Shown here: one piece after another, positions 44,463 through 54,809 of the stretch
How positions within the stretch are numbered: the stretch's first letter is position 1
How the letters are laid out: each line of letters begins with the position of its first letter
From: Burkholderiales bacterium 39-55-53
GTDB lineage: Bacteria > Pseudomonadota > Gammaproteobacteria > Burkholderiales > Burkholderiaceae_C
NCBI GenBank assembly: GCA_002282445.1
Contig: NCJK01000001.1
Coordinates: 310,001-374,000, forward strand
Direction of reading: 5' to 3'
Length of the DNA: 64,000 nucleotides
Position numbers and translations under genes: made by a program
Notes under the pieces: model-generated
What the model saw: only the letters and a program-made list of their open reading frames with translations
What the model was told of the DNA's origin: nothing
Database searches by the model: none

Positions 44463-44709
44463 CGTTCAGATGCGAACCTTGAGTGCCCCACCAAGCGAGC
44501 AGCAAATACAAAACAGGCACAGCTTGCGCCACCCACAAAAAGTGCAGCAAGGTCACGTCAGGTAAGGACCAAGCCAAACCCAAAGACCCCACCGTCAAAA
44601 CCACCAGCCCCACCACACCCCACAACGCACGTCGTGGCAAAACCGTGACTTCGAACGTTGTTGGATGCGGCGCCTCTGAATCAGAGGCTGTAGAGGGCTG
44701 CGGCATCAA
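44449..44709 (-). CDS. Small membrane subunit beside the sodium symporter (DUF4212-like)
   Basis: An 86-residue protein with two transmembrane segments (about 28-48 and 54-73) and polar ends. It is directly upstream of, and overlaps, the large symporter gene, exactly as DUF4212 small subunits precede VC_2705-type symporters. The sequence similarity is weak by eye, so the assignment rests mostly on size, topology and position. It starts 6 bases before the ppsA stop on the opposite side and follows ppsA on the same strand direction. Confidence 0.7.
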   Translation of the reverse strand: MMPQPSTASDSEAPHPTTFEVTVLPRRALWGVVGLVVLTVGSLGLAWSLPDVTLLHFLWVAQAVPVLYLLLAWWGTQGSHLNDEAP

Positions 44710-44715
44710 GGCGTT

Positions 44716-47106
44716 TTATTTAGCCAGTGATTTCCAAGTGTCAATCACGCTATCAGGGTTGAGCGAGATAGAGCTGATGCCCTGATCTGCCAACCAATGT
44801 GCGAAGTCGGGATGGTCGCTGGGGCCTTGGCCGCAGATACCCACGTACTTGCCTTGCGCCAAACATGCAGAGATGGCTTTGCTGAGCAAAGCTTTCACAG
44901 CAGGGTCGCGCTCGTCAAAGTCAGCGGCCAACAACTCCAAGCCGGAATCACGGTCCAGACCCAAAGTCAATTGCGTCAAGTCGTTAGAACCAATGGAGAA
45001 GCCGTCAAAGAACTTCAAGAAATCGTCGGCGAGGATCGCGTTGCTTGGCACTTCGCACATCATGATGACTTTGAGGTCGTTCTCACCGCGCTTCAAACCG
45101 TGCTCGGCCAACAAGTTGGTCACACGTTCAGCTTGGCCCAAGGTACGCACGAAAGGCACCATGACTTGCACGTTGGTCAAGCCCATGTCTTCACGAACGC
45201 GACGCATGGCTTCACATTCCATCGCAAAGGCTTCGCCGAAGTCTTCGCTGATGTAGCGTGCTGCGCCACGGAAACCCAACATTGGGTTCTCTTCCTCTGG
45301 CTCGTAACGGCTGCCACCAATGAGTTTGCGGTATTCGTTGGACTTGAAGTCCGACATACGCACGATGACTGGCTTTGGATAGAACGCCGCAGCGATGGTG
45401 GCAATGCCTTCGGCCACTTTGTCCACATAGAACGCGCGAGGAGAAGCGTGACCACGCGCCACAGACTCGACGGCCTTCTTCAAATCGGCATCCACATTGG
45501 GGTAGTCAAGAATGGCCTTGGGGTGCACACCAATGTTGTTGTTGATGATGAACTCCAAACGGGCCAAGCCCACGCCTTCGTTGGGCAACTGGCAGAAGTC
45601 AAACGCCAACTGTGGGTTACCCACGTTCATCATGATCTTGGTCTTGATGTTGGGCATTTCGCCGCGTTGCACTTCAGTCACTTCGGTCTCGAGCAAACCG
45701 TCATAGATCAAACCGGTGTCGCCTTCAGAGCAGCTCACGGTCACCAAGGTGCCGTCTTTCAAGCGCTCGGTCGCATCACCGCAACCCACCACGGCAGGAA
45801 TACCCAACTCACGCGCGATGATCGCGGCGTGGCAGGTACGGCCACCACGGTTGGTCACGATGGCGCTGGCGCGCTTCATCACGGGTTCCCAGTTGGGGTC
45901 AGTCATGTCGGTCACCAACACATCGCCGGGTTGGACCTTATCCATCTCGCTGATGTTGTGTACCAAGCGCACAGGGCCAGTACCAATCTTTTGGCCAATC
46001 GCGCGGCCTTCGGCCAACACAGTGCTGTGGCCTTTGAGTTTGTAGCGCAGCTCGGCTTGGCCTTTGGCTTGGCTCTTCACAGTTTCTGGACGCGCTTGCA
46101 GGATGTAGAGCTGGCCGTCAGTGCCGTCTTTGCCCCATTCGATGTCCATGGGACGGCCGTAATGGGCCTCAATCACCATGGCGTAATGAGCCAATTGCTC
46201 GACGTCAGCGTCGGTCAATGAATAGCGGTTGCGCAACTCTGTGGGCACATCCACGGTTTTCACCAACTTGCCTGTGGCTTTTTTCTCTTCAGCGGTAGAG
46301 AACACCATTTCAATGAGCTTAGAGCCCAAGTTGCGGCGAATCACAGCGCGCTTGCCAGCTTTCAAAGTTGGCTTGTGCACATAGAACTCGTCGGGGTTCA
46401 CAGCGCCCTGCACCACGGTCTCGCCCAGGCCGTAGCTCGATGTGATGAACACCACATCTTCAAAACCAGATTCAGTGTCGATGGTAAACATCACACCGGC
46501 TGCGCCCGTGTCAGAGCGCACCATGCGTTGCACACCAGCAGACAAAGCCACATCGGCGTGGGCGAAGCCCTTGTGCACGCGGTAGCTGATGGCGCGGTCG
46601 TTGTACAACGAGGCAAACACTTCTTTCATCTTGTGCAGCACTTCGTCGATGCCGTGCACATTAAGGAAAGTTTCTTGTTGGCCAGCGAAAGACGCGTCAG
46701 GCAAGTCTTCAGCAGTGGCTGATGAACGCACGGCGAATGTGGCGGCAGCATTGCCTTCAGACAAAGTGGCAAAGGCTTCTGCGATGGCTTTTTGCAAGTC
46801 AGCGGGGAAAGGCTGAGCTTCCACCATGGCGCGAATTTCGGCGCCAGCTTCAGCCAAGGCACGCACGTCTTCGGTGTCGAGCTTGTCCAAACGGGCGTTG
46901 ATTTTGTCGGCCAAACCGTCGTAAGCCAAGAACTCACGGAAGGCATGGGCCGTGGTGGCGAAGCCAGTAGGCACGCGAACGCCAGTGGGCAATTGCGAAA
47001 TCATTTCGCCGAGGCTGGCGTTTTTACCGCCAACCGACTCGACGTCAGTCATTCGAAGTTTTTCAAAAGGAACAACCAAGGCGGTTGGGCTGAAAAGTGC
47101 AGTCAT
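44716..47106 (-). CDS. ppsA: Phosphoenolpyruvate synthase
   Basis: It makes PEP from pyruvate and ATP for gluconeogenesis. The 796-residue protein has the ATP-grasp N-domain ([35 protein letters not shown]), the phosphohistidine domain [21 protein letters not shown] with the catalytic His, and the C-terminal TIM barrel ending with [15 protein letters not shown] containing the catalytic Cys. The start at [16 protein letters not shown] (47106) is preferred to 47139. It is divergent from its regulator ppsR. Confidence 0.97.
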   Translation of the reverse strand: MTALFSPTALVVPFEKLRMTDVESVGGKNASLGEMISQLPTGVRVPTGFATTAHAFREFLAYDGLADKINARLDKLDTEDVRALAEAGAEIRAMVEAQPFPADLQKAIAEAFATLSEGNAAATFAVRSSATAEDLPDASFAGQQETFLNVHGIDEVLHKMKEVFASLYNDRAISYRVHKGFAHADVALSAGVQRMVRSDTGAAGVMFTIDTESGFEDVVFITSSYGLGETVVQGAVNPDEFYVHKPTLKAGKRAVIRRNLGSKLIEMVFSTAEEKKATGKLVKTVDVPTELRNRYSLTDADVEQLAHYAMVIEAHYGRPMDIEWGKDGTDGQLYILQARPETVKSQAKGQAELRYKLKGHSTVLAEGRAIGQKIGTGPVRLVHNISEMDKVQPGDVLVTDMTDPNWEPVMKRASAIVTNRGGRTCHAAIIARELGIPAVVGCGDATERLKDGTLVTVSCSEGDTGLIYDGLLETEVTEVQRGEMPNIKTKIMMNVGNPQLAFDFCQLPNEGVGLARLEFIINNNIGVHPKAILDYPNVDADLKKAVESVARGHASPRAFYVDKVAEGIATIAAAFYPKPVIVRMSDFKSNEYRKLIGGSRYEPEEENPMLGFRGAARYISEDFGEAFAMECEAMRRVREDMGLTNVQVMVPFVRTLGQAERVTNLLAEHGLKRGENDLKVIMMCEVPSNAILADDFLKFFDGFSIGSNDLTQLTLGLDRDSGLELLAADFDERDPAVKALLSKAISACLAQGKYVGICGQGPSDHPDFAHWLADQGISSISLNPDSVIDTWKSLAK

Positions 47107-47271
47107 AGACAAGCTCCAAAAGTTAAAACTGGCGGCCATGCAGCGCGGCGACTTTTTATTTTTTCGAATGGGTCGAAAGTCTGCTTGGCGAAATTCGGAT
47201 AATGGAGCATTGTAGGTGGCCCGAAACCCGCCTCACCCTACCCATCCAGTGATTCCTATTGAAAGTTTTTC

Positions 47272-48099
47272 ATGCCCTATCCCACCGTTTTCTTTGTGTC
47301 AGACGGCACTGGCATCACCGCTGAGACCTTTGGCAACGCCATCTTGGCCCAGTTTGAAGTGAAGTTTCGCCACGTTCGCATTCCGTTTGTGGATTCGGTG
47401 GACAAGGCACACCAAGCAGTTCGACAAATTCTTCATGTGGGTGAGATTGAAGGTCGCAAACCGATTGTCTTCACCACGTTGGTCAATATGGAAGTCCTGG
47501 ATGTGATTTTGCAGGGTTGCCAAGGGCAAACCATGCTCATGGACATGTTTGGCACCTTTGTCCACCCACTCGAACAAGAGCTGGGCATCAAGTCAAACCA
47601 CCGAGTGGGTCGCTTCTCAGATGCAAGCAAAAGCAAGGAATATCACGACCGCATTGAGGCGATCAACTTCAGCTTGGCCCATGACGATGGCCAGCTCAAC
47701 CGCGATTTGGAGTCGTCAGATGTGATTTTGGTAGGCGTCAGCCGAAGCGGAAAAACCCCCACAAGTCTGTATTTAGCCATGCAACATGGCCTCAAAGCCT
47801 CGAACTACCCGCTGATCCCAGAAGATTTTGAGCGTCGCCAACTCCCCCCTGCCCTTGTGCCGCACAAAAACAAAATTTTTGGTCTGACGATTCAGCCCGA
47901 ACGCCTGAGCGAAATTCGCAACGAACGCCGCCCCGACTCCAAGTACGCCAGCTTGGTCAACTGCCGCCATGAAGTGGCCGAGGCGGAAGCCATGATGCGC
48001 CGCGCAGGCATCCGTTGGCTGTCGACGACCAACAAAAGCATTGAGGAAATTGCCACCACGATCTTGCAAGAAATCCGACCTGAGCGTTTGATTTACTAA
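47272..48099 (+). CDS. ppsR: PEP synthase regulatory kinase/pyrophosphorylase
   Basis: A DUF299 bifunctional enzyme that inactivates PEP synthase by ADP-dependent threonine phosphorylation and reactivates it by Pi-dependent dephosphorylation. The 275-residue protein begins with the family mark [20 protein letters not shown] and has the P-loop [15 protein letters not shown] (about 152-166). Its position divergent from ppsA, sharing a 165-base control region, supports the assignment. Confidence 0.95.
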   Translation: MPYPTVFFVSDGTGITAETFGNAILAQFEVKFRHVRIPFVDSVDKAHQAVRQILHVGEIEGRKPIVFTTLVNMEVLDVILQGCQGQTMLMDMFGTFVHPLEQELGIKSNHRVGRFSDASKSKEYHDRIEAINFSLAHDDGQLNRDLESSDVILVGVSRSGKTPTSLYLAMQHGLKASNYPLIPEDFERRQLPPALVPHKNKIFGLTIQPERLSEIRNERRPDSKYASLVNCRHEVAEAEAMMRRAGIRWLSTTNKSIEEIATTILQEIRPERLIY

Positions 48100-48119
48100 G
48101 TTCTGCAGCACAAAAAACA

Positions 48120-48151
48120 AAAAGCCCCGCAGCCAAAACTGCGGGGCTTTT
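48120..48151. terminator. Bidirectional terminator
   Basis: AAAAGCCCCGCAG pairs perfectly with CTGCGGGGCTTTT (13 bp, loop CCAAAA). A and T tracts outside the stem serve both strands. It lies between convergent ppsR and the GlcG-like gene. Confidence 0.9.
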
Positions 48152-48169
48152 GTTTGAAAAATCGGTGAT

Positions 48170-48577
48170 TTACAGGCCGATCGCTGCAATGCCAGCCTTG
48201 GCAACTTGCGCATCTTCATTCGACTTCACGCCACTCACACCCACAGCGCCGATGCACTGACCATCTTTGATAATGGCTACGCCACCTTCGAGCATGCCTT
48301 TGATTTCAGGCGCGCTCAAGAAGGATGTACGACCGCCGTTGATCACATCTTCGTAAACCTTGGTTTCGCGGCGACCCAACGCAGCGGTGTGGGCCTTAGC
48401 AGGTGCGATGTGGGCTGACACAGGTGCTGCGCCATCCAAGCGTTGCAAAGCCAGCAAATGACCGCCGTCGTCCACGATGGCAATGGTCACAGGCCAGTTG
48501 TTTTTCAAAGCTTCGGCTTCTGCAGCGGCTGCAATGGCTTTGACATCGGCGGATTCAAGGAAGTGTTTGGTTTTCAT
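48170..48577 (-). CDS. GlcG/HbpS-like heme-binding family protein
   Basis: A 135-residue single-domain protein (DUF336). Marks are VTIAIVDDGGHLLALQRLDGA and GGVAIIKDGQCIGAVGVSG, typical of GlcG and HbpS. HbpS relatives bind haem or corrinoids or sense redox state; GlcG has no firm role. It is a lone gene. No signal peptide is visible, so it is probably cytoplasmic. Confidence 0.87.
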   Translation of the reverse strand: MKTKHFLESADVKAIAAAAEAEALKNNWPVTIAIVDDGGHLLALQRLDGAAPVSAHIAPAKAHTAALGRRETKVYEDVINGGRTSFLSAPEIKGMLEGGVAIIKDGQCIGAVGVSGVKSNEDAQVAKAGIAAIGL

Positions 48578-48749
48578 GGGAAGGCTTGTTTGAAAAGTAA
48601 GAAAACCCCAAGCATACCGACTCTGAAAGCCCCACTACCCTCGCCCAAGACAAAAGAAACCTCAATAAAAGTAAGCTATCTGGCGCAAGGTCTTGAAACC
48701 TCTAAAATCCACACCAATCTGATTGATCAGGTTTTACCGGAGAACTCTC

Positions 48750-49436
48750 ATGAATGACAACATTCAAACCGTTGACTATTACGTCTTGCCGACGGCTGAA
48801 CGTAACCGCGTGGTGCGCAACACTTATTGGTTGCTTGCCATCAGCATGCTGCCCACCGTCTTGGGCGCATATGTTGGCGTGACCACAGGTATCAGCTACG
48901 CCATCTCTGGCGTGATGGGCATGATTTTGATGCTGGCCGGCGTCTTTGGCTTCATCTATGCCATCGAACGCACCAAAGAAAGCGCCACTGGCGTCTATGT
49001 GCTGTTGGGCTTCACCTTCTTCATGGGACTCATGCTGTCTCGCATGATTGCCATGGTGCTGGGTTTCAAAAATGGCTCTGAGCTGGTGATGACTGCATTT
49101 GCAGGCACCGCGGGCGTGTTCTTTGTGATGGCCAGCTTGGCCACTGTGATCAAGCGCGACTTGTCCGGCATGGGCAAATGGCTCATGGTTGGCGTGATCG
49201 TTTTGTTGGTAGGCAGCATCATCAACATCTTCGTCGGCTCATCGGTTGGCATGATGGTGATTTCCATGTTGTCCATGGCCATCTTCAGCGCCTTCATGTT
49301 GTATGACTTGAAGCGCGTCATGGACGGCGGTGAAACCAACTACATCAGCGCCACACTGGCTCTGTACTTGGACATCATCAACGTGTTCCAAAGTTTGCTG
49401 GCTTTGCTCGGCATCTTTGGCGGTGAGCGCGACTAA
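48750..49436 (+). CDS. Bax inhibitor-1/YccA family membrane protein
   Basis: A 228-residue inner-membrane protein with seven hydrophobic helices and the BI-1 C-terminal signature ending DIINVFQSLLALLGIFGGERD. In E. coli YccA modulates FtsH; relatives may be pH-sensitive calcium leaks. It begins at 48750 after CCGGAGAACTCTC; 48723 would add nine residues. A strong terminator follows. Confidence 0.9.
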   Translation: MNDNIQTVDYYVLPTAERNRVVRNTYWLLAISMLPTVLGAYVGVTTGISYAISGVMGMILMLAGVFGFIYAIERTKESATGVYVLLGFTFFMGLMLSRMIAMVLGFKNGSELVMTAFAGTAGVFFVMASLATVIKRDLSGMGKWLMVGVIVLLVGSIINIFVGSSVGMMVISMLSMAIFSAFMLYDLKRVMDGGETNYISATLALYLDIINVFQSLLALLGIFGGERD

Positions 49437-49454
49437 GCGACTCGCAGCAACCAC

Positions 49455-49482
49455 AAAAAAGGGACCGCATGGTCCCTTTTTT
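49455..49482. terminator. Bidirectional terminator
   Basis: AAAAAAGGGACC/GGTCCCTTTTTT (12 bp, loop GCAT) lies between the convergent BI-1 gene and rlmD and overlaps the rlmD stop by two bases. It provides T runs on both strands. Confidence 0.9.
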
Positions 49483-50872
49483 ACATTTCAAACACTGCCA
49501 TGCTCTCAACGTGGGCTGTGTGCGGGAACATATTCACCGCCCCCGCCGACGAAATGCGATAACCCGCTGAATTAACCAGCACGCCGGCATCACGTGCCAA
49601 GGTGGATGGGTTACAACTCACATACACAATGCGCTTGGGCGGTGTCCAGCCCTGGCGCAGTTCAGGTTGCTGATGCAGCTCAGCCAAGGCCTGCACAAGA
49701 GAGAAAGCACCTTCACGCGGCGGATCTACCAACCACTTGTCCGCCGAGCCATCTTGGCGCAGCAATTCGGGGGTCATTTCAAACAGATTACGCGCCACAA
49801 AGCGGGTCGGCGCCAAAGGCTTGGCGCGGTTGGCTTGGTTGACTGCATAGTTTTCACCAGAACGTGCCACCAAGGCTTCGCTGCCTTCAATGCCCAACAC
49901 CTCGCGTGCGAGGGTCGCCAATGGCAAGGTGAAGTTACCCAAACCACAGAACCAGTCAATCACGCGCTCAGTGGGCTGCACATCGAGCAAACGCAAAGCA
50001 CGCGTGACCAGCACACGGTTGATGTGCGGGTTGACCTGCGTGAAGTCGGTCGGCTTGAACGGCATGGTGATGCCAAACTCAGGCAAGGCATAAGACAACG
50101 GCTCACCCAAAGCACCGTCCATCAAACACACGGTGTCTGGGCCTTTGGACTGGAGCCACCACTGCACGTTGTGCTTGGCAGCAAAGTCGCGCAAAGCGCT
50201 CATGTCGCTTGGGCTCAGCGGCTCCATATGGCGCAGCACCAAAGCGGTCACATCATCACCACAGGCCAATTCGATTTGCGGCAAAGTCTCGCGTGCATCC
50301 ATGCTGCCAATGAGCTTGCGCAACGGCATGAGCATGGCATCTACATGCGGGGGCAAGATGGGGCACTGGCGCATATCGGCCACGTAGCGGCTCTTACGCT
50401 CGTGGAAACCCACCAACACTTCGCCCTTTTTCACCACATAGCGCACCGACAAACGGGCGCGGAAACGATAACCCCAAGCGGGGCCTTGAATGGGTCGCAA
50501 AATGGTTTCTGGCTTGACCTTGCCCAAGTGCCACAGGTTGTCTTCTAAGGCGCGTTGCTTGACCGCAATTTGGGCTGAAGCATCCAAATGCTGCATCTTG
50601 CAGCCACCACACGCACCGGCGTGCAAGCCAAAGTGAGGACAGCCTGGCGTGACGCGCTGTGACGATTCGTGAAGCACTTCAAGCAGCGAGGCTTTTTCCC
50701 AGTTGTCTTTTTTGCGGTGCACATTGGCGCGCACCACCTCAAAAGGCAAAGCACCATCCACAAACACCACTTTGCCATCGGCGCGGTGGCCCACGCCCTG
50801 CGCTTCCATGTCCATCGATTCGATGGTGAGCGCGTTGTCAGGCCATTGTTTTTCTGTCGTTGTGTCTGTCAT
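49481..50872 (-). CDS. rlmD: 23S rRNA (uracil-1939-C5)-methyltransferase
   Basis: A 463-residue SAM-dependent rRNA methyltransferase. An N-terminal TRAM domain (about 10-65) precedes the iron-sulfur cysteines ([20 protein letters not shown] and a later Cys in MRQCPIL), then the RumA catalytic domain with [12 protein letters not shown] (motif I) and the nucleophile in [12 protein letters not shown]. The start overlaps the nlpD-like stop (TGATG). Its position after nlpD occupies the site where rpoS is often found. Confidence 0.95.
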   Translation of the reverse strand: MTDTTTEKQWPDNALTIESMDMEAQGVGHRADGKVVFVDGALPFEVVRANVHRKKDNWEKASLLEVLHESSQRVTPGCPHFGLHAGACGGCKMQHLDASAQIAVKQRALEDNLWHLGKVKPETILRPIQGPAWGYRFRARLSVRYVVKKGEVLVGFHERKSRYVADMRQCPILPPHVDAMLMPLRKLIGSMDARETLPQIELACGDDVTALVLRHMEPLSPSDMSALRDFAAKHNVQWWLQSKGPDTVCLMDGALGEPLSYALPEFGITMPFKPTDFTQVNPHINRVLVTRALRLLDVQPTERVIDWFCGLGNFTLPLATLAREVLGIEGSEALVARSGENYAVNQANRAKPLAPTRFVARNLFEMTPELLRQDGSADKWLVDPPREGAFSLVQALAELHQQPELRQGWTPPKRIVYVSCNPSTLARDAGVLVNSAGYRISSAGAVNMFPHTAHVESMAVFEM

Positions 50873-51663
50873 CAGTTCGCCGATAGGTACTTCGCAGGAT
50901 CAACCGGCTTGCCTTGACGGCGAATTTCAAAATGCAGCTTCACTTGGTCCGCATCGCTGCTGCCCATCTCGGCAATCTTCTGACCGCGCTTGATCACTTG
51001 GTCTTCTTTGACCAACAAAGCTTGGTTGTGGGCATAAGCGGTCAAGTAAGTGTTGTTGTGCTTCAAGATGATGAGGTTGCCGTAGCCACGCAAACCAGCG
51101 CCCGCGTAAACCACACGACCATCGGCAGCGGCCAAAACAGGGTCGCCCGCTTTGCCGCCAATGTCTAGGCCTTTGTTTTTGGACTCATCAAAACCAGAAA
51201 TCAGGTTGCCGCGTGCAGGCCACTGAAAGCTGATGGCATCTTCAGCGGCTGACGGAGCAGGAATAGGAGCTGCAGCAGCAGGCGCAGAAGCAACAGGCAT
51301 AGGAGCGGCTGCGCTGCCAGTCGATGCAGAAGCACGGGCCAACGGTGCTTCGGGTGCTGGAGGCACCACGCGCAGCACTTGGCCAGCCTCAATCAAATTC
51401 GGGTTGTCAAGCTTGTTCCATCGGGCAATATCTCGGCCACTTTGACCATGGTCCATGCCAATTCGAATCAAGGTGTCGCCGGGCTTGACGGTGTAGTAAC
51501 CGGGCTTGCCTGCGTTTTCAGCACCTGGAAGTACACGATTGGAACTGCGTGCAGCGCCAATGGAGTGGTCGTCAAAAGGCGCAAGGCGTCCTTTGTTGGC
51601 GCAACCCGACAGCACAAGCGCTGTCATCAGGGCAGCAAGACCCCACATTCCGACACGAAACAT
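50872..51663 (-). CDS. nlpD: LysM-M23 outer-membrane lipoprotein, NlpD-like amidase activator
   Basis: A 263-residue envelope protein. The signal peptide ends in a lipobox LVLSGC (Cys20 or so), followed by LysM ([14 protein letters not shown] to QVLRVV), an Ala/Pro-rich linker and a C-terminal LytM/M23 domain. Catalytic zinc positions are degenerate (NKGLDI in place of HxGxD, and KLHFEI in place of HxH), as in E. coli NlpD, which activates AmiC instead of cutting. MFRVGMWG (51663) follows AGGGAAATAACA. It is the third gene of surE-pcm-nlpD-rlmD. Confidence 0.92.
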   Translation of the reverse strand: MFRVGMWGLAALMTALVLSGCANKGRLAPFDDHSIGAARSSNRVLPGAENAGKPGYYTVKPGDTLIRIGMDHGQSGRDIARWNKLDNPNLIEAGQVLRVVPPAPEAPLARASASTGSAAAPMPVASAPAAAAPIPAPSAAEDAISFQWPARGNLISGFDESKNKGLDIGGKAGDPVLAAADGRVVYAGAGLRGYGNLIILKHNNTYLTAYAHNQALLVKEDQVIKRGQKIAEMGSSDADQVKLHFEIRRQGKPVDPAKYLSAN

Positions 51664-51679
51664 TGTTATTTCCCTGTGT

Positions 51680-52483
51680 TCAAGCAATGCCTGATTTTAG
51701 AGGCACAAAGTTCACGGCTTCGAGGAGGGTCTGTTGCAAACCTTGCGGTGTTTTATCAATCACCACCAGCGCCTGTTGCCCTGCACTGGTATGTGTGGGT
51801 GCGACCAAGCGCCCTCCCATGGAGAGCTGGTCAATCCATGCTTGGGGCACGTTCTCACCACCCGCCGCCGAGATGATGGCGCTATAGGGCGCACCTTGTG
51901 CATAGCCCAACATGCCATCACCAAATATCAAATGCACGTTGGGCAGGCGCATGGGACGCAAGTTATCGCGAGCCTTGTCATGCAGGCCTCGCAAGCGTTC
52001 AATGCTGTACACCTCACGCGCCACACAAGCCAGCACGGCAGCTTGGTAACCGCAGCCTGTACCGATTTCTAAGACACGCCCCATTTGCGGTGCGCCTTGC
52101 AAGCCCGGCGCTTCGCGCAGCAGCGCAATCATGCGCGCCACCACGTTGGGCTTGGAAATGGTTTGGCCAAGTCCTATGGGCAAGCTGGTGTCTTCGTAGG
52201 CTTGGTTCACCAAGGCGCTGTCCACAAAACGATGGCGCTCCACACGGCCCATGGCTTCGAGCACCACCGCATCATCAATGCCCTGAGCCGTGAGTTTTTG
52301 CACCATGCGGGCGCGAATGGCCGACGAATCTAGACCAACACCCGTGGGACTGACCACGCCTGCGGGCTTTGGTCGAGCGGGCGACTGCGGGGTGACCACG
52401 CGGGTTGCACCCATCAAGGTTTTAGGCGCTGCTTGCGGTTTACCGCTGTCTAAGCGCGCGGGAAAACTAGGGCGCTGCTTCAT
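51680..52483 (-). CDS. pcm: Protein-L-isoaspartate O-methyltransferase
   Basis: A repair methyltransferase acting on L-isoaspartyl residues in aged proteins. The 267-residue protein has an unusually long Pro/Ala-rich N-terminal extension (about 55 residues), then the PCMT core ([49 protein letters not shown]). The ATG at 52483 overlaps the surE stop as ATGA; the extension is therefore probably real, though a later internal start cannot be excluded. Confidence 0.93.
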   Translation of the reverse strand: MKQRPSFPARLDSGKPQAAPKTLMGATRVVTPQSPARPKPAGVVSPTGVGLDSSAIRARMVQKLTAQGIDDAVVLEAMGRVERHRFVDSALVNQAYEDTSLPIGLGQTISKPNVVARMIALLREAPGLQGAPQMGRVLEIGTGCGYQAAVLACVAREVYSIERLRGLHDKARDNLRPMRLPNVHLIFGDGMLGYAQGAPYSAIISAAGGENVPQAWIDQLSMGGRLVAPTHTSAGQQALVVIDKTPQGLQQTLLEAVNFVPLKSGIA

Positions 52484-53238
52484 GCCGATTGAGCACCCAA
52501 ACGTTGCGCCCACTCAGGCAAGCTGACGTGCTCGGTCAAGTCCACATGCAGTGGTGTCACTGACAGATGCCCTTCAAACGTGGCGTGAAAGTCCGTGCCA
52601 TCGCTGTCGTCTTTGGCAGCTCCGGCGCTGCCAATCCAATACATGGTTTCGCCGCGTGGGCTGGTTTGTGTGATGACGCGCTCGGCCGAATGGCGACGAC
52701 CCAAACGCGTCACGCGCAAAGGCTTGATTTGATCAACGGGCTGATTGGGAATGTTCACATTCAACAACCATGGCGTACCCGCCACTTGGCCTTGCGCCAA
52801 CATTTGCTGGACCAGCTCACGTGCTTTGGCGGCGGCGGCATCAATATGCCCCCATCCTTTGTCGACCTGCGAAAAAGCAATGGCTGGAATGCCAAACAAA
52901 TAGCCTTCCATGGCAGCACCCACTGTGCCTGAGTAAATCGTGTCGTCGCCCATGTTGGCGCCATTGTTGATGCCTGACACCACGAGGTCGGGTTTGTAAT
53001 CGAGCAAGCCCGTCAGTGCAATGTGAACGCAGTCGGCTGGCGTGCCATTGACGTAACGAAAACCATTGCTGGCTTGGTGCACATACAAAGGCGAATGCAA
53101 GGTCAGTGCGTTGGACTTGGCGCTGTTGTTGTGCTCAGGCGCGACCACTTCGACGCGCCCCAAATCTTTGAGCGCTTCGTACAGGGCCACGATGCCTGGG
53201 GCTTGAAAGCCGTCGTCGTTGGAAATCAGGATGTTCAT
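52480..53238 (-). CDS. surE: 5'/3'-nucleotidase SurE
   Basis: A metal-dependent survival phosphatase acting on nucleoside monophosphates and short polyphosphate. The 252-residue protein opens with [14 protein letters not shown] (Asp-Asp metal site) and has [25 protein letters not shown]. It is the first gene of the surE-pcm-nlpD-rlmD operon, a stationary-phase set in gammaproteobacteria. Confidence 0.96.
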   Translation of the reverse strand: MNILISNDDGFQAPGIVALYEALKDLGRVEVVAPEHNNSAKSNALTLHSPLYVHQASNGFRYVNGTPADCVHIALTGLLDYKPDLVVSGINNGANMGDDTIYSGTVGAAMEGYLFGIPAIAFSQVDKGWGHIDAAAAKARELVQQMLAQGQVAGTPWLLNVNIPNQPVDQIKPLRVTRLGRRHSAERVITQTSPRGETMYWIGSAGAAKDDSDGTDFHATFEGHLSVTPLHVDLTEHVSLPEWAQRLGAQSA

Positions 53239-53293
53239 GATGCCTTAGGGTTGCACGCGAATTGTAGGTTCGTACAGCGGCAGGCTTTGAATA

Positions 53294-53644
53294 CTAAGGG
53301 CTTGCGCTGTAAACACCGTAAGCCAGCATGAGCAAAGTCCCCGTCAGCAAGGCGGGCACCAAGCGGCGCTGCGGACTAGACACCATCACTGCCACGCTAA
53401 GTACACAAATCAGCACGCGCAACAACAACGGCACACTGGCCAACAAACCAAGAGGCAACAAAATCATGCGCACCGTCAAGGCCGCCACCATGGCGTAAGT
53501 CACAGCCGATAACCAACGAAACACCTCGCTGTCTTGGTGAATATGGCCCGACAGCTTGACGCCTGCGGCACGGCAAATGTAGGTGCCGATACAGGCCGCA
53601 CTCAGCGCTAGCCAAACACCCCACCCTTGCATGTCGGCATTCAT
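53294..53644 (-). CDS. azlD: AzlD-type branched-chain amino acid exporter subunit
   Basis: A 116-residue protein with about four transmembrane helices and the AzlD features (WLALSAACIGTYICRAAGV; WLSAVTYAMVAALTVRMIL). It pairs with AzlC; its start overlaps the azlC stop as ATGA. Confidence 0.87.
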   Translation of the reverse strand: MNADMQGWGVWLALSAACIGTYICRAAGVKLSGHIHQDSEVFRWLSAVTYAMVAALTVRMILLPLGLLASVPLLLRVLICVLSVAVMVSSPQRRLVPALLTGTLLMLAYGVYSASP

Positions 53645-54375
53645 GCTTGCACCTCCACGGGGCGTGGGCGCAACCAGCGGCGATCAATGAGGTAAGCCGC
53701 TGTGCCGCCTACCAAGCCCGTCAACAGCAAGCTGCTGTCCGCATCCATCATGAAAAACAAGGGGCCGAGCAAGCAACCTAAGCCAATGGCCAATCGGTTG
53801 CCCCAAGGCTTCACATCGGTGAACGTGAGCAAGAAGAACAAGGGATTGATGAACACCAAGGCCAAGGTCACGGGCGTGGGCACCCAACCTGCCACGTAAT
53901 AACCCAACACCGTGCCCAACGGCGAAATCAACCAACATGGCAAAGCCAAACCGATGAAGTAATTCAAACGGTGCTGTGGCCGCATCCGGGGAAACTCGCG
54001 CATCGACACTGCCCATGCGGTCATGGCCAGCATGTGCACCCACAAGTACAAGAGGGGGTTGCGGTCACGTCGATGGAGTTGGGGAAAGAGGGTCACCACC
54101 ATGGTGACAAATCGGGTCGAAGTCAGCGTCACGGCAAAGCCGATCGCTAACAAAGATGAGCCAGAGATGAACATCTCTAGCATCACCACTTGACCGGGCA
54201 GCGCAAACATCAGCAAGCTGGTGAGGCCAGTCATCCATGCGTCAAAACCATGGGTACGTCCCATGGCTCCAAAGCCGACCATGCCTGCAAACAGAACTAA
54301 CACGGGCGCACCCATGGCATCACGGATGCCATGCCAAAAGGCTTCACGCCGATTGGCAAACCGGTTTTGAGTCAC
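53641..54375 (-). CDS. azlC: AzlC-type branched-chain amino acid exporter subunit
   Basis: A 244-residue inner-membrane protein with seven or so helices (REAFWHGIRDAMGAPVLVLFAG, FTDVKPWGNRLAIGLGCLLGP). AzlCD/LIV-E proteins export branched-chain amino acids or azaleucine. It is the first gene of the pair; a bactofilin gene ends 14 bases upstream of its start on the same strand, so the three may share a transcript. Confidence 0.87.
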   Translation of the reverse strand: MTQNRFANRREAFWHGIRDAMGAPVLVLFAGMVGFGAMGRTHGFDAWMTGLTSLLMFALPGQVVMLEMFISGSSLLAIGFAVTLTSTRFVTMVVTLFPQLHRRDRNPLLYLWVHMLAMTAWAVSMREFPRMRPQHRLNYFIGLALPCWLISPLGTVLGYYVAGWVPTPVTLALVFINPLFFLLTFTDVKPWGNRLAIGLGCLLGPLFFMMDADSSLLLTGLVGGTAAYLIDRRWLRPRPVEVQA

Positions 54376-54388
54376 GACTCAGAACCGA

Positions 54389-54718
54389 TTATTTTTGGTT
54401 CATATTGCCTTTGAATTTACCGCCGCGTTGGATTTCCAACTCGTGATATTCCAAGGTGCCAGACACTTTGCCTGTGCTGTGAATCAGCAAATGTTCTTTA
54501 CAAACGATGTCTTGGTTCAATTCGCCATGCACATCGATTTCACGTGCACGCACGGTGCCAGTCACTTGGCCTTTGGTGCCAATCAACAAGTCATCAGCGG
54601 TCAATTCGCCAGATACGTTGCCATTGATGACAGCTTTGCCAGGCGCAGCAATAGAGCCTTTAAAAGTGACGCCCTCGCCGATCACGAGGTTGTTGTTGGT
54701 TGGGTTGATATCCGCCAT
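54389..54718 (-). CDS. Bactofilin-family polymer protein
   Basis: A 109-residue beta-helix cytoskeletal protein. The central DUF583 domain shows the Gly/Val repeat pattern (VTFKGSIAAPGKAVINGNVSGE, GQVTGTVRAREIDVHGE, HSTGKVSGTLEYHELEI) with short disordered ends. Bactofilins polymerise without nucleotide and localise peptidoglycan enzymes or other machinery. GGAGCTGAAC precedes the ATG. An inverted repeat lies in the gap to the divergent hyi gene. No M23 bactofilin partner is adjacent. Confidence 0.87.
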   Translation of the reverse strand: MADINPTNNNLVIGEGVTFKGSIAAPGKAVINGNVSGELTADDLLIGTKGQVTGTVRAREIDVHGELNQDIVCKEHLLIHSTGKVSGTLEYHELEIQRGGKFKGNMNQK

Positions 54719-54756
54719 GTTCAGCTCCTTTGAATAACGCATCATACCTAATCAAT

Positions 54757-54775
54757 TCAAGCACTTAGCTTGAAG
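54757..54775. promoter_or_regulatory. Inverted repeat between the bactofilin gene and hyi
   Basis: TTCAAGC-ACTTA-GCTTGAA is a perfect 7-bp inverted repeat in the 91-base gap between divergent genes, 39 bases before the bactofilin ATG and 35 before the hyi ATG. It could be an operator or a short hairpin; no T run follows on either strand. Confidence 0.4.
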
Positions 54776-54809
54776 TTGTCATGTACCGCACAATCATTAA
54801 ACTCTAGCC

